64,000 bases of DNA, taken from the NCBI GenBank assembly GCA_034336665.1, contig JAPFBE010000002.1, positions 6,494,146 through 6,558,145 on the forward strand, read 5' to 3'. The translations under genes and the position numbers were made by a program. Numbering within the stretch: the stretch's first letter is position 1; every line of letters begins with the position of its first letter. This DNA is from Luscinia megarhynchos (taxonomy: Eukaryota; Chordata; Aves; Passeriformes; Turdidae). The notes beneath the pieces are model-generated. The model was given only the letters and a program-made list of their open reading frames with translations, ran no database searches and was not told where the DNA came from. Positions 54,462 through 64,000 of this stretch are shown here, one piece after another.

Positions 54462-56404
54462 CCCAGCCACATCTTTTGTTTTCTTAAGTATCAATAGTTA
54501 TTTCTTCCCAATATATGGGACAAAATTCCATGAGGGAAAGAAACAAAAGAAATACCAAGACTCATTTATGAGATGCTTGTAACAATTTAAATTTAGGAAA
54601 TACTTGTAGCAATTTAAAATCCTTTCAGGTAGCATTAATTCCTAAAAATTGACAAAAGCAATAATTCCCATTTGTATAGCAAAAAATATTTTATCAGATT
54701 AAAAGGGCTAACTTCTGAGGAGAAAAAAAAAACCTAAAATGCATTAAATCTTTCTCTTCAGAGGAACTGAATGAACATATCCATGTCCAATTATTTTATA
54801 CTTAAGCAAGGATTGTAAGCATCCTGAAATCCACATGTCTGACTGGAGGCTTATGTACAGCCAGCATCTTATATGAACACATAGCTTTTAGATTGCATGG
54901 GTTGTATAACAGAAACAGATAAACAGAAGTAAATCTCTTGGATATTCTTTAGAAATGAGTGCATCACTTGTGCATATTCCTACATGATATCTCTGTTAAA
55001 ACTAATCAGATGACATTTGGATGACTCAACACTAACCACAAAGGTATATTCAAGTTGATAAGGACAATTGCATATCCACAGCCTGAGGAGCAGGAAGAGA
55101 AGAATTCCACACTGACCTCATTTACCCATTCAGAGGTTAGGCCATACTCCAGCAAAGGAATGCAGCACACTCTGAACTTTAAGGGCATAACTGACTTCAG
55201 CAGGGCTTTTCCCATACAAGCAGGGATTAAAACTATTGTGACTAGAATGTTATTGAAGAGGATTCATTTGATCCTGACAGTATATAATTTGAAGATTGCT
55301 GCCGCAGTAATTTTAAAGTAACAGAGGGTCCTAATGTACACATTTCAAGGAAATCTGTGTAGTGATACTAAAATATTACATAAAGAATAAAAATGCTGTA
55401 TTGAATATTGTCATTAACAAGTATTAACTAATATTTAATGAACAAATATCTTGTTTTGAAAGTTCTTGTTGCTCCTGAAGCAGTGTATGGTTTCACCAAA
55501 TTGTAGATACTACCAGAAAGCAAAAGGGAGCAGTAAAAAGATATTCATCCTTGGAAGATGGGGTTCTTTAAACCACTGAGAATGAGAATGTAGGTTTTGG
55601 AGCCGTTGGGGTTTTTTAGCTTCCTTTATGATACTGAGTATTAAGCAAGACATAGCTTTTGGAAGTTAGAAATTTTTCCTTAATCTCTGTTCATCAAGAT
55701 CATTCAGAGCAGAATTGTTCTGTCTCTAGCACAGACTTTCTGTACCTGTAACTACTATAAACTCTCTAAGCAATATCAGCTAATGAAAATATCCCTGTTG
55801 ACTTCAGTAAAGCCAAGATTTCATCCTTTTTCCTCAGACAGCTGTAAACAAGTGCAACAGATCTGGAGCTTGACAATGTAGCATAGCTGGATAATTGCCC
55901 TGTGTTTTATTTGAACAAGTAAGTTTCTATTATGGCGTTCCTTACACAGCAAGATAGGGTTTTCTGCTTCTACTTCTCTGCAGTGCATTCATACTTGTTA
56001 TGTAAACATTATTTCTACCAAGCTAAAAACAGGAGGGCTTTGGAATGTTCAAAAGGAGGATTCAGGTAAACAAAAACAGTCCCTCATTAACAAATACATT
56101 TTCTCAACTGTAGAGGCAGAACCCTGCTAAAATAGTGATTATTTCTTTACCTTGGGACATGCTCAAAGCATATTGAATCTTGCCACAAACTTCAATAGAT
56201 TTTTGGATTAGTCCTTAATTAGTATTTACGGTTAGTCTGACTGTCTCATGATAAAGGTTTGTTTAGCAATATTGATTATGGCATGTTTAGCAACAAAATC
56301 AGAACCATGTCCATGCATACAGCCCATGTTTTGAACAAGGTTCTGTATTAGTCGATGGGACTATGGCATTCTATATTCTAGGTCTTGTTTCCCTTGGTAC
56401 AGAT
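54462..56404. other. Non-coding DNA with no recognised feature
   Basis: AT-rich sequence without a gene-like frame, repeat family or structured RNA that I can recognise. Confidence 0.6.
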
Positions 56405-57250
56405 TGAAGTATTCTTTAGCATACTCCTGGAAAAACTGGCAGCCCATGGCTTGGACAGGAGCACTCTTTGCTGGGTTAAGAGCTGGCTGGATGGTCAGGC
56501 CCAGAGAGTGCTGGTGGATGGTGCTGCATCCAGCTGGTGGCCAGTCACCAGTGGTGTCCCCAGGGGTCTGTGCTGGGGCCAGTCCTGCTTAATATCTTTA
56601 TTGATGATCTGGATGAAGGGGTCAAGTCTGCCATTAGCAAATTTGTAGATGACACCAAGTTGGCTGTGAATATCAACCTGCTGGAGGGTAGGAGGGCTCT
56701 GCAAAGTGACCTGAATTCATGGGCTGAATCCAACAATATGAGATTTAACAAGACCAAGTGTCAGATTCTGCACTTTGGCCACAACAACCCCCCACAGCAT
56801 TACAAACTGAGTGGCTGAACAGAAGTCAGGCAGAAAGGGACCTTGGGGGTACTGATTGATGGCAAACTGACCATAGCCTGAAGAAAAGGAGGGTCAGGGG
56901 AGACATAGTCACTCTCTACAACTACCCAAAAGGAGGCTGTAGCCAGGTAGGGGTTAGTGTCTTACCCCAGGCAACCAGTGGCAGGACAAGAAGACACAGT
57001 CTTAAACTCTGGCAGGGGAGGTTTAGACTGGACAAGAGGAAGTATTTTTTCAAAGAAGGAGTGATTGGGCATTGGAGTGGGCTGCCCAGGTAGGTGGTGG
57101 TGTCACCATCTCTGGAGGTGTTTAAGAAAAGGCTGGATGTGGCACTTAGTGCCATGGTCTAGTTGATAAGGTGGTGTTAGGTCATAGGCTGGACTTGATG
57201 ATCTCAGAGGTCTTTTCCAACCTACTTAATTCTGTGATTCCATGATTCTG
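56405..57250 (+). mobile_element. CR1 LINE, truncated ORF2 with reverse-transcriptase remnant
   Basis: In sense orientation this copy enters ORF2 within the reverse transcriptase, at [20 protein letters not shown]. It keeps the SGVP-R/Q-G stretch, then LNIFIDDLD and the catalytic F-V-D-D-T-K-L box near 56640-56661 (the family usually has FADD). It also keeps the later [18 protein letters not shown] segment. A frameshift separates the first part (from 56385) from the second (from 56537), a stop follows near 56816, and about 300 bases of the family are missing near 56880. The element ends with the intact CR1 tail (ctggacttgatgatctcaga, then tcttttccaacctacttaat and the tctgtgattccatgattctg end). 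It cannot be active. Confidence 0.93.
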
Positions 57251-57786
57251 GGAAGTGGGCTGTTTTACTGGGTGTTGCTAGAAAACAGAAAATACATAAT
57301 GAACCAACACCCTTAACTCCGTCTCCTGATACTGTTAACCCTGCAAAGGGGTAATACTGGAAAAACACCTGAAAGAGGACAATCTTCTATGCTGGAAACA
57401 GCACCTGGTAGAAACACAAAAATACGGAAGAGAATAGGTGTATCAGAAGCTATATTAGCTATTCTCTAAATGAGAAACACAGTGAAAAAGCAGCCTGCAC
57501 ACTTGCCTCTACAGAGCTACATTTTTTCACCTTTTGGGCCATCAGTGGACAATGGAAGTCTCCCAGCACTGCTGATATTCTGCCCAAGCTTCACTGGAAT
57601 TGATGCAATCCTTTAAACTACACTGGCAACATATTCTTTAGTTCCATATCCACACTAACATGTAAAATTGCTAGGCTCAACTGCTTATTTTTCCATTTCA
57701 TCTGACAGGTAACTGAAGGGCTCAGAAACAGAAGAATGTTGTATTTGTAAAACACTTCAGAATATATAAGTACACTGAAGAAAGGT
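57251..57786. other. Spacer between CR1 copies
   Basis: Non-coding sequence without a recognised repeat or gene. Confidence 0.55.
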
Positions 57787-58222
57787 TCATAAAATCAGGT
57801 GAGTTGCAAGAGACCTATCAGGATCATCAAGTCCAACTCCTGGCCCTGTACAGAACAGCCCCAAGCGTCACATCATGTGCCTGAAAGTGTTGTCCAAATG
57901 CTTCTTGAGATGTGTCAGGCTTGGTGCTGTGACCACTTCCCTGGGGAGCCTGTTCCAGTGGCCAACCACTGTCTGGGTGAAGAATCCTTTCTGATAGCTA
58001 ACCTAAAACCCCTCTTGCTCAGCTTCATGCAATTTCCTTAAGTCCTCTCACTGCTCATGAGAGTGAAGAGATCAGTTCCTGCTCCTCCACTTCCTTTTGT
58101 GAGATGTTGAAGAGCACAATAAGATCTACCCTCATTCTCCTCTTCTCCAGGCTAAGCAGACCAAGTGACCTCAGCCACTCCTCATGGCTTCCCCTCAAGG
58201 CCCTTCACCATTCTTATGGCCA
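57787..58222 (-). mobile_element. CR1 LINE 3' fragment, minus orientation
   Basis: The plus strand carries the reversed CR1 tail and 3' region in the expected order: a gatcatcaagtccaactcc segment, then 'aagtgttgtccaaatgcttc', 'gaccacttccctggggagcc', 'ctgttccagtg', 'gagtgaagagatcag', 'ctcctcttctccaggctaag' and 'cccctcaaggcccttcacca'. It breaks off at about 58222, exactly where the LTR begins. Confidence 0.92.
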
Positions 58223-58224
58223 TT

Positions 58225-58288
58225 CGTGGTGGCCTGATGCTGGCTGGATGCCAGACACCCACCAAAGCCACTCTCTCACTCCCCTCTG
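58225..58288 (-). mobile_element. Outer LTR, left piece (its 3' end)
   Basis: The segment cgtggtgg, then 'gatgctggctggatgccaga', 'cacccaccaaagcc' and 'actctctcactcccctc' is the 3' end, seen on the plus strand, of a common avian LTR. That LTR on the minus strand ends with a ...CATCCAGCC... segment. The piece is interrupted at 58288 by another LTR and resumes at 59099. The five bases CTCTG (58284-58288) are duplicated on the far side. Confidence 0.75.
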
Positions 58289-58377
58289 TGTGGGGTTAAG
58301 TCTATGGTGCTCTAGGCACCAGTTTGTCAGGTTGTCTTCTTCAATGAGCCAAGCAGCTAATAGTTGCTATAAAGTTG

Positions 58378-58383
58378 TTTATT
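58378..58383 (-). terminator. Polyadenylation signal of the nested LTR
   Basis: TTTATT on the plus strand is AATAAA on the LTR strand, inside ctacaataaacaac. It is correctly placed downstream of the TATA box. Confidence 0.6.
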
Positions 58384-58618
58384 GTAGAAGCACATCAGTC
58401 TTAAAAGGCAAAAGAGTCACAGGGACTAAAGTCCATGCTAAATTTTGGTATAAAGTCTCAAATAGAAGCAGAAGCTGCTCCCAGATGTCCTGACAGGGCT
58501 GATGTTGCTGGGCAGCTCCTGTCTTCTTCTTGGGTGCTGATGATGGCAGTGAGAGAGCAGGAACAAAAGCAAAGCAAAAGCAATGCCAAAAAGCACCAGC
58601 TCTCCCCAATGCATGTTC

Positions 58619-58625
58619 TTATATA
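58619..58625 (-). promoter_or_regulatory. TATA box of the nested LTR
   Basis: TTATATA on the plus strand reads TATATAA on the LTR strand, within tttctatataagaacatg, a canonical LTR promoter arrangement. Whether it is still active is unknown. Confidence 0.6.
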
Positions 58626-58924
58626 GAAACTTCCTAACAAAAGCTAAGACACAAACTCAAACCACTACTTCTTAACCTATTAGCATTCCAGTTTCTTAGC
58701 ATGCCAGGCTATGTATAAACTACACATATGGTCAATCTTGTTCCATCTGAAAAATGTAAACAATATTCTTACTATATTTTTATTATGTCTAAAACTATGT
58801 TCCTAGAGCCTCCACAGAAACACCTGTATGTAGGATAATGTTTTTCAACTTTCACTAGAACTCGCACTTCTACTCTGGCATCTGAGACCTTTCACTCACT
58901 AAAAGCACTTAAAGCTCTTTTTAA

Positions 58925-58957
58925 ACTTACTTATTTACTTACTTACTTACTTATTCT
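58925..58957. repeat. (ACTT)n microsatellite
   Basis: About eight ACTT/ATTT units lie inside the U3 part of the nested LTR. The repeat probably arose after insertion. Confidence 0.85.
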
Positions 58958-59098
58958 AAAACCTAAACTTATACCTCTACCTTATGTGTGAGTGACTTAA
59001 CATATTATAATCCATCTAAAGGTTTTAATTCAATCTCTGCACTCTGATGTGTCTCTGAAGAATTGGGAGAAACCCCTGACTCACTGACTCCAACTCTG

Positions 59099-59931
59099 CA
59101 GCTGGACAGAGTAGAGAAAAATATAATGAAGGGTTCATGAGTTGAGACAAGGACTGGGAGAGATCCCTCACTAAATAACATTATGGGAAAAGCAGGTTAG
59201 AATTACAGATAGAAGTTGAATTTTATTACTAAGAAGATCAGAGCAGGACAATTGAAATAAAATGAAACCTTACAAACACCATACCCCCTCCCGCCCCTCC
59301 TTCCTAGCTCTACCTCCTTCCCCAGCAGCACAGAGAGGCTCCCTGTGAACTGCTGCCATGTGAGCCCATCCCACAGGCAGCAGCAGTCCTGGCCAAGCTG
59401 CTGCAGCGTGGGTCACTCTTCCACAGGATGCAGAGCTTCAAGGACAGGCTGCTCCAGAGTGGGCTTCTCTCTCCATGGGCCTCCCACAGGGTCACAGACT
59501 CCTCTCAGGCATCCACCTGCTCTGGCAAGGGCTCCTCCATGGGCTGCAGGTGGATCTCTGCATCCCCTTGGTCCTCCAAGGGCTGCAGGGGCACAGCTGC
59601 TTCTCCATGATCGTCGTCACAGCCTGCAGGGGAATCCCAGCTCCAGTGCTGGAGCACCTCCTCCTCCTCCTTCTCTACTGAATTTGGTGTCTGCAGAGTT
59701 GTCCTTCTCACATATTCTCACACCACTCTTATGTGGCTGCAGTTACTTCTGCACAGTAACATTTTTTTCCCTTTCCTCTTAAATCTGTTATCACTGAGGT
59801 GTTGCATGTTCCCATCAGCTCTAATTAGCCCAGCCTTAACCAGTGGCATGTCCATCTTTGGAGCTCCCAGGGACTAGTTCTTTCAGACAAGGAAGAAGCT
59901 TCTAGCAGCTCCTCACAGAAGCCACCCCTGT
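59099..59931 (-). mobile_element. Outer LTR, right piece (main body)
   Basis: The LTR resumes with cagctggacagagtagagaa, then 'aaatataatgaagggttcat' and 'gagttgagacaagga'. It contains the AATAAA signal on the minus strand (59222-59227), the repeated 'ctgctccag-gtggg' units (59395-59540), a 'ggcatccacctgctctgg' segment and 'atgggctgcaggtggatctc'. A degraded TATA-like 'gatttaag' (complement of 59778-59785) follows, and the piece ends near 'cagaagccacccctgtag'. The family consensus, as I remember it, continues beyond this point, so the U3 end is truncated where the next CR1 starts. The long frames here are repeat-derived and not genes. Confidence 0.8.
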
Positions 59932-60385
59932 AGGCACATCATCTAGTTCAACACTCTGCCAAGACAGCTTACACAGGAATGCATCTGGGTAGGAGAGAGA
60001 CTCCACAATCTCCCTGGGCAGCCTGTTCCAGTGCTCTGCCACCCTCAGTATAAAGAAGTTCTTCTTCATGCTAAGGTGGAAATTTATGTGGTTTAGTTCA
60101 TGGCCATCACTCCTTGCCCTGAGCACCATGGAAGAGTCTGGCACCATCCTCTCGGCAACTCCTTTGAGATATTTATATGCATCAGGCCCAGCTTCCACAG
60201 TCTCTCCAAATAAGAGAGATGCTCCAGACTCTAATTATCTTTGTGACCCTCTGCTGAACCCTCTCCTTGTCTTTCTTGTACTGAGGAGCCCAGGACTGGA
60301 CACAGCACCCCAGATGTGGCCTCACTAGGGGGAGCAGCAGGGAAAGATCACCTCCCTCGACCCACTGGCCACAACTCTTCCCACA
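59932..60385 (-). mobile_element. CR1 LINE 3' fragment, minus orientation
   Basis: The plus strand carries the reversed CR1 ORF2 end: ctccctgggcagcctgttcc, then 'agtgctctgccaccctca', 'aagaagttcttcttcatgct' and 'tttcttgtactgaggagccc'. The last part is 'aggactggacacagcacccc' and 'agatgtggcctcacta'. The minus-strand frame at 59902-60198 shows the family's C-terminal signature EHWNRLPREIVES. The terminal tail is missing, so the copy is cut at the LTR junction. Confidence 0.92.
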
Positions 60386-62285
60386 CTCTTACATGGAGGA
60401 GAAGAGCCATCTCTTTTCCATGGATCTTTGATCTGTACTCCATAACTGTGATTTAGGAAGCAACTTAGAAAAAAATCAGAGTCTTTTAACAATGGTTACC
60501 CAAATATTTTCTGACATGGGACTACAGCATAAAGTCACTCAGCTATACACCTACACACCTCGGATACTGATGCGAGCTTGCCCAACAATCCCATTCTTAT
60601 CAGATCATTTGTGAGGGGGGAAAAAAGTATTATTTAGTAAAACTTAATAATTATTCTTTTCTTTCTCTAGCCTGAAGGGAAGAGATTAAATCATGAAGTG
60701 GGGGGGATAAAATATATACTCTATCCTCCTATGCTTTATCCTTCTATTCTCATGCTGGAGACAGCTGCAGATACAGTGAGTGTCCAAGGTGACATCAACC
60801 AAGCCAAAGTTGATTCAACACAGAAAGATACTGACCAAGAAACAAACTGTCTTTTAGAAAAGCAACTTCAAAAAAATCATTAAATCACATTGAGGGAGAG
60901 ATTTATACCATGGCCAGCAACACCTCTGCTAACAGAACAGGTCTGGATGTAAGCCACATCTAGAGACAGCATCATAGAATTGTTCTTGGTTTTGTAAACC
61001 TTATCTCAAACTCTGCATGTCCAAATTTGCCACCAGACAATTCCTGTGCCAATCTACCTTCAGTTAAGGAATAAAAATGGAATTAAAGGGATTAATTTTG
61101 CAACAGCTAAAAGCTCTGTAATGTACTGATACAGAACAGGAAGGTGACGGAATGGATTTGCATGCGTTTCTCCGTTCTCGCTGCACCACTACCACAAACA
61201 TGGTTTGCTGATGCCTTGTAGGATAGGCCCCTGGACTTGTACCTGAGCAGATGGTGAATGGATAAAGGTGAAGAGAAAGGATATAACATGGATGTACTTT
61301 TATTATCCTCAGTTTTCTTGTACACGACCGTTTCACACAGCTCTCTGCCGCTATGTAATCCTGACTAATAATCCTAATCTTTTCACCTTTCTGAGTCCTT
61401 ATAGCAATTAGTTCAATACATAAAACTAAAAAAAACTTATTAGAAAAATAACTCAATTTTTCAACCTTACCAAAACACCTCTTCTCTAACTGCTATGCCC
61501 TCCTTCCACACTACATCTCCTGCTTTCTTCTAGCCCCACCTGTTTCACGCCCCCATGCCAGCAGTTGCTGTTTCCCCTTTGCACATCACCCTGGCATGTA
61601 CTAGATACCTATTCCCAATTCCTTCAGCGTGGTAACATTCTCTCACCAAATTATACAAAAGATTGTAGTCACTATTGTAAATAATGCTCAAGAAAAGCTA
61701 AATAAGTTTCAGAAAATTATCCCCTCCTGTCAAAGATAAAATTGGTGTAGTATAGGAATTAAAGTGACTTCAAGTTGCAGATAGTAGTAATTATATCTGT
61801 TCAAATGATAATCCAATGTTGTTTCTTCATAGGAACCTGAAGCTTTTACTTTGCAGTAAAGGGACTGTATTGAACACTTAAAGTGAAAAAAGGCACTTGG
61901 ATTTGCAGTGCTTCCATTTTTAACATCGTAAATAACTAGTTGAGGCAGTGGAGAATGTGTCTACTTTGTGCAAAGACCAGTGTCTACATATATCCAAAAA
62001 TCTAGATGCAGGTCACTGTTCTAGAAAATCTATTGGGTAAGTGGATAGATTTTGTCTGTTGGAAATAGTAATGGCAAGATCTCTGGGAAATTTTTCATTC
62101 AAAATGAAAATTCAGCTGTATTAGAACCTTTAATCCTACCGTTCATATGAAAGAGGAATAAAAGCCCATATGTTGCAGTCTGACACGTAATAAGCAGGAC
62201 AGTTTGAGTCCTTTAGTCTAAGTTACTTTTTCTTTAAAAATTATATTTTTTAATCTTTTAAAATAATGCAAAGACAACAAGTCAT

Positions 62286-62297
62286 CCCCCCCCCCCC
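62286..62297. repeat. C12 homopolymer
   Basis: Twelve consecutive C on the plus strand (G on the minus strand). It is a length-variable site. Confidence 0.9.
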
Positions 62298-62342
62298 TTA
62301 AAATAGAATAAGACTTTTTTAGAATTTAGCATTTGGCTCAGA

Positions 62343-62396
62343 ATAAATATACACATGTGTATCTATATGTATGTGTATACATATGCATGCATACAT
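62343..62396. repeat. Degenerate (TA/TG/CA)n alternating tract
   Basis: More than 50 bases of almost strictly alternating purine and pyrimidine, including ACATGTGT and ATGCATGCAT. It is a decayed dinucleotide or tetranucleotide repeat with the potential to form Z-DNA. Confidence 0.75.
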
Positions 62397-64000
62397 AAAC
62401 TTCCCACAATTTCTAGGGAGCAAAATAACAGTACATATCAACTATAATATTCAGAAAGAAGTCACACTAAAATAACCAAATCTGTGAAGTTGTTACATAA
62501 ACAATATAGTTGCATATGTAAAGGGTCATTATTATATATATTTACAAGAAAAACAAACTATTTGAATTATGTTGCTTAACAATAAAATACTATTTTCCAC
62601 ATTTTGTATGTGTGGATTTATATGTTTGAAAGAAGTGAGAAATTTTTCCAGTGAGATTTGCCAACAGAAATTTCACAGGGAACCTGCCCCATGGGCTTTC
62701 TACTTCTGTCTTTGTCCCTAACCAGGTCCAATCCCCTTTCCATTGCTCCTTTCATCTAGGTTTGTCCACACACAGGACAAGTCCTCTTCCCTACTGTCCC
62801 TCATAGCTCCAAACCTCTCTTGGATCCAGTCTTCCTTCAGGCTCCTACTTCTCCATGCTGTCACTCTCTAGTCCTGGTTGACTACTTGTGCATTTATTGT
62901 TTCACTCCATATCTTTTATCTTCCCTGGCTCTTGTCCTGTCTCCATTTGAATTACACATTCTCTTTTCTCCATCCACCATGAATATGGTCACATGAAACA
63001 TAGAAAAGTAAAGGGTCCCTGGTGTCACCTCTGCCATTTCCCAAGACAGGCATAGTGGGAAGCTAGAATTTCAAGGGGCACAGAAATAATTTGATAATCC
63101 TAAAAGAGGCAAGAAGATATGGGCTTTACTTGGTGAAATGAATAGGATAAAGATACTGTGGAATTGGTGCTCATGGAGTTTGGAATTGGATGGAGATTTT
63201 TGGGAAGCACTTACACAAATACCTGTTGGATGTGACTCAGATAAGCTGATCTTGTCCATGTGCCAGTGATTTTCGGAGGTTGCCTCCTGAGGTTCCTTTT
63301 TATGTGAATTTTTAGGGGATGTAGCTATTGAAAGTTCCAAAGTAAACATGTGCCAACTACATTTCTCAAAGGTTTGGAATATAATCAAGCATGGGTGGCT
63401 TGTCACAGGATACCTGAAGATACACGTCTAACCCAATGCTCCTACTCCTCACCACATTCAGAGTTCTGCTCTTAATTATGACATATTTTTTAAATGGGCA
63501 AAAATATCCCACATTTCCCTATCTTCCTTGGGAACTACTGAAGTATTTTAGCAGAAATTGCCTTCAAAAATATTCAGGAGGAGTTAGCCAACCAGGTGGA
63601 AATACTAAGAGCAGCAGCAAAGGTCTTAAAATAGGAAATACTGGGCTACTTCAATTACAGAAGATGCTGCAAGTTCTGCCAATATTTTTCCTTTAGGCTC
63701 TCACAAAATGGGGAAGCAAAGAGAGAAATATCTCACAACTTCACAGAATCCCTTAAGCCTCCTATGTTCCCATTTAAAAGGGATTATGAAATAAAATGGA
63801 GTAGGAAGCTCCTCAAAATTTCAAAGGAAACTCTTGTATCGATGCCAAAATTGCTATTTTAATATTTTTTCCCATGTCTGACGAATTTTAAGGTATCCCT
63901 CATTAGCATAACTGTCATTCTTTGCTTTGCTTTTTTCTCTTTGCTGTTTTTATTCACCCTTTGACTTGGTGTTGAAGAATGCAACTTGAAATAGAAAGTA

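Larger units (their letters stand above)
58289..59093 (-). mobile_element. Nested solo LTR, minus orientation
   Basis: An 805-base insert (TGTGGGGTTAAG...GACTCCAA on the plus strand) lies between two copies of CTCTG (58284-58288 and 59094-59098). Removing the insert and one CTCTG restores the outer LTR without a gap. On the minus strand it has a TATATAA box (58619-58625) and, about 240 bases downstream, an AATAAA signal (58378-58383), the order expected of U3-R-U5. The left end has TG. The right end is CCAA rather than the usual CA, so one end has mutated or the boundary is off by a base or two. The family is not named. No internal viral region is attached. Confidence 0.7.
60386..64000. other. 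Non-coding DNA, right edge of the window
   Basis: AT-rich sequence with no recognised gene. A possible CR1-tail scrap lies near 60968 (gcatcatagaattg), with a C12 run at 62286-62297, TA/TG-alternating sequence at 62343-62396 and a C/T-rich stretch at 62700-62960. Open frames are short and resemble no protein I know. Confidence 0.6.

Noticed and set aside
53702..54487. 261-codon open frame, the longest in the window, with overlapping long frames on both strands
   Set aside because: It lies inside the CpG-rich LTR. Long frames on both strands and in several phases follow from GC richness, and the translation resembles no retroviral or host protein.
59345..59782. 145-codon proline/serine-rich frame
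   Set aside because: It is made of the internal repeated units of the outer LTR, which often produce spurious gene models in birds.
60968..61020. Possible CR1 tail starting gcatcatagaattg
   Set aside because: Only about 15 bases match the tail clearly and the rest diverges, so it is too weak to annotate.

Overview
This is AT-rich vertebrate nuclear DNA, almost certainly from a bird. The recognisable interspersed repeats are mostly CR1 LINE fragments, including the CR1 3' tail with its ATTCTGTG-type end, plus endogenous-retrovirus LTRs of a kind familiar from birds. No SINE crowd of the mammalian type is visible. The single secure coding feature is an exon of a known transcription-factor gene. 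A neoavian, perhaps passerine, source is an inference from the LTR types and was not tested.

The secure gene feature is one exon on the minus strand (15477-15648). It encodes the conserved N-terminal segment of POU6F2 (RPF-1), a POU-homeodomain transcription factor of retina and brain. The exon has a consensus donor, a strong polypyrimidine tract and acceptor, and keeps the frame. POU6F2 is a very large gene with long introns in other vertebrates, and the window fits this. Bases 1-15476 read as the next (3') intron and 15649 to about 37150 as the preceding intron. A candidate short upstream exon at 37151-37202 ends in a consensus donor and could supply an alternative start in the correct phase. 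Everything to its right is the upstream intron or 5' flank. The POU-specific and homeodomain exons are not in the window.

The transposon content lies mainly in the right half. From left to right there is an ancient CR1 (18.4 kb), two CR1 3' fragments in minus orientation (23.0 and 28.2 kb) and a CR1 with an internal deletion (41.6 kb). A solo LTR with TGTC...GACA ends and a near-perfect 5-bp target duplication follows (52.2 kb), then a CpG-rich LTR in the opposite orientation carrying CTCF-like motifs (53.7-54.5 kb). Last comes a dense 4-kb nest (56.4-60.4 kb): a CR1 with reverse-transcriptase remnants, a minus-strand CR1, a minus-strand LTR split by a second LTR with a perfect CTCTG duplication, and another minus-strand CR1. 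Several perfect or near-perfect short inverted repeats are unexplained, the best being a 44-bp hairpin at 4435-4478.

I found no tRNA or rRNA gene, no CRISPR array, no bacterial or viral coding gene and no convincing new multi-gene system. Most open frames here are chance frames in intron DNA or fall inside repeats. The observations worth following up are the alternative POU6F2 start exon, the splice-context repeats around the POU6F2 exon, the CpG-rich LTR with CTCF-like motifs, the nested LTR and the hairpins.
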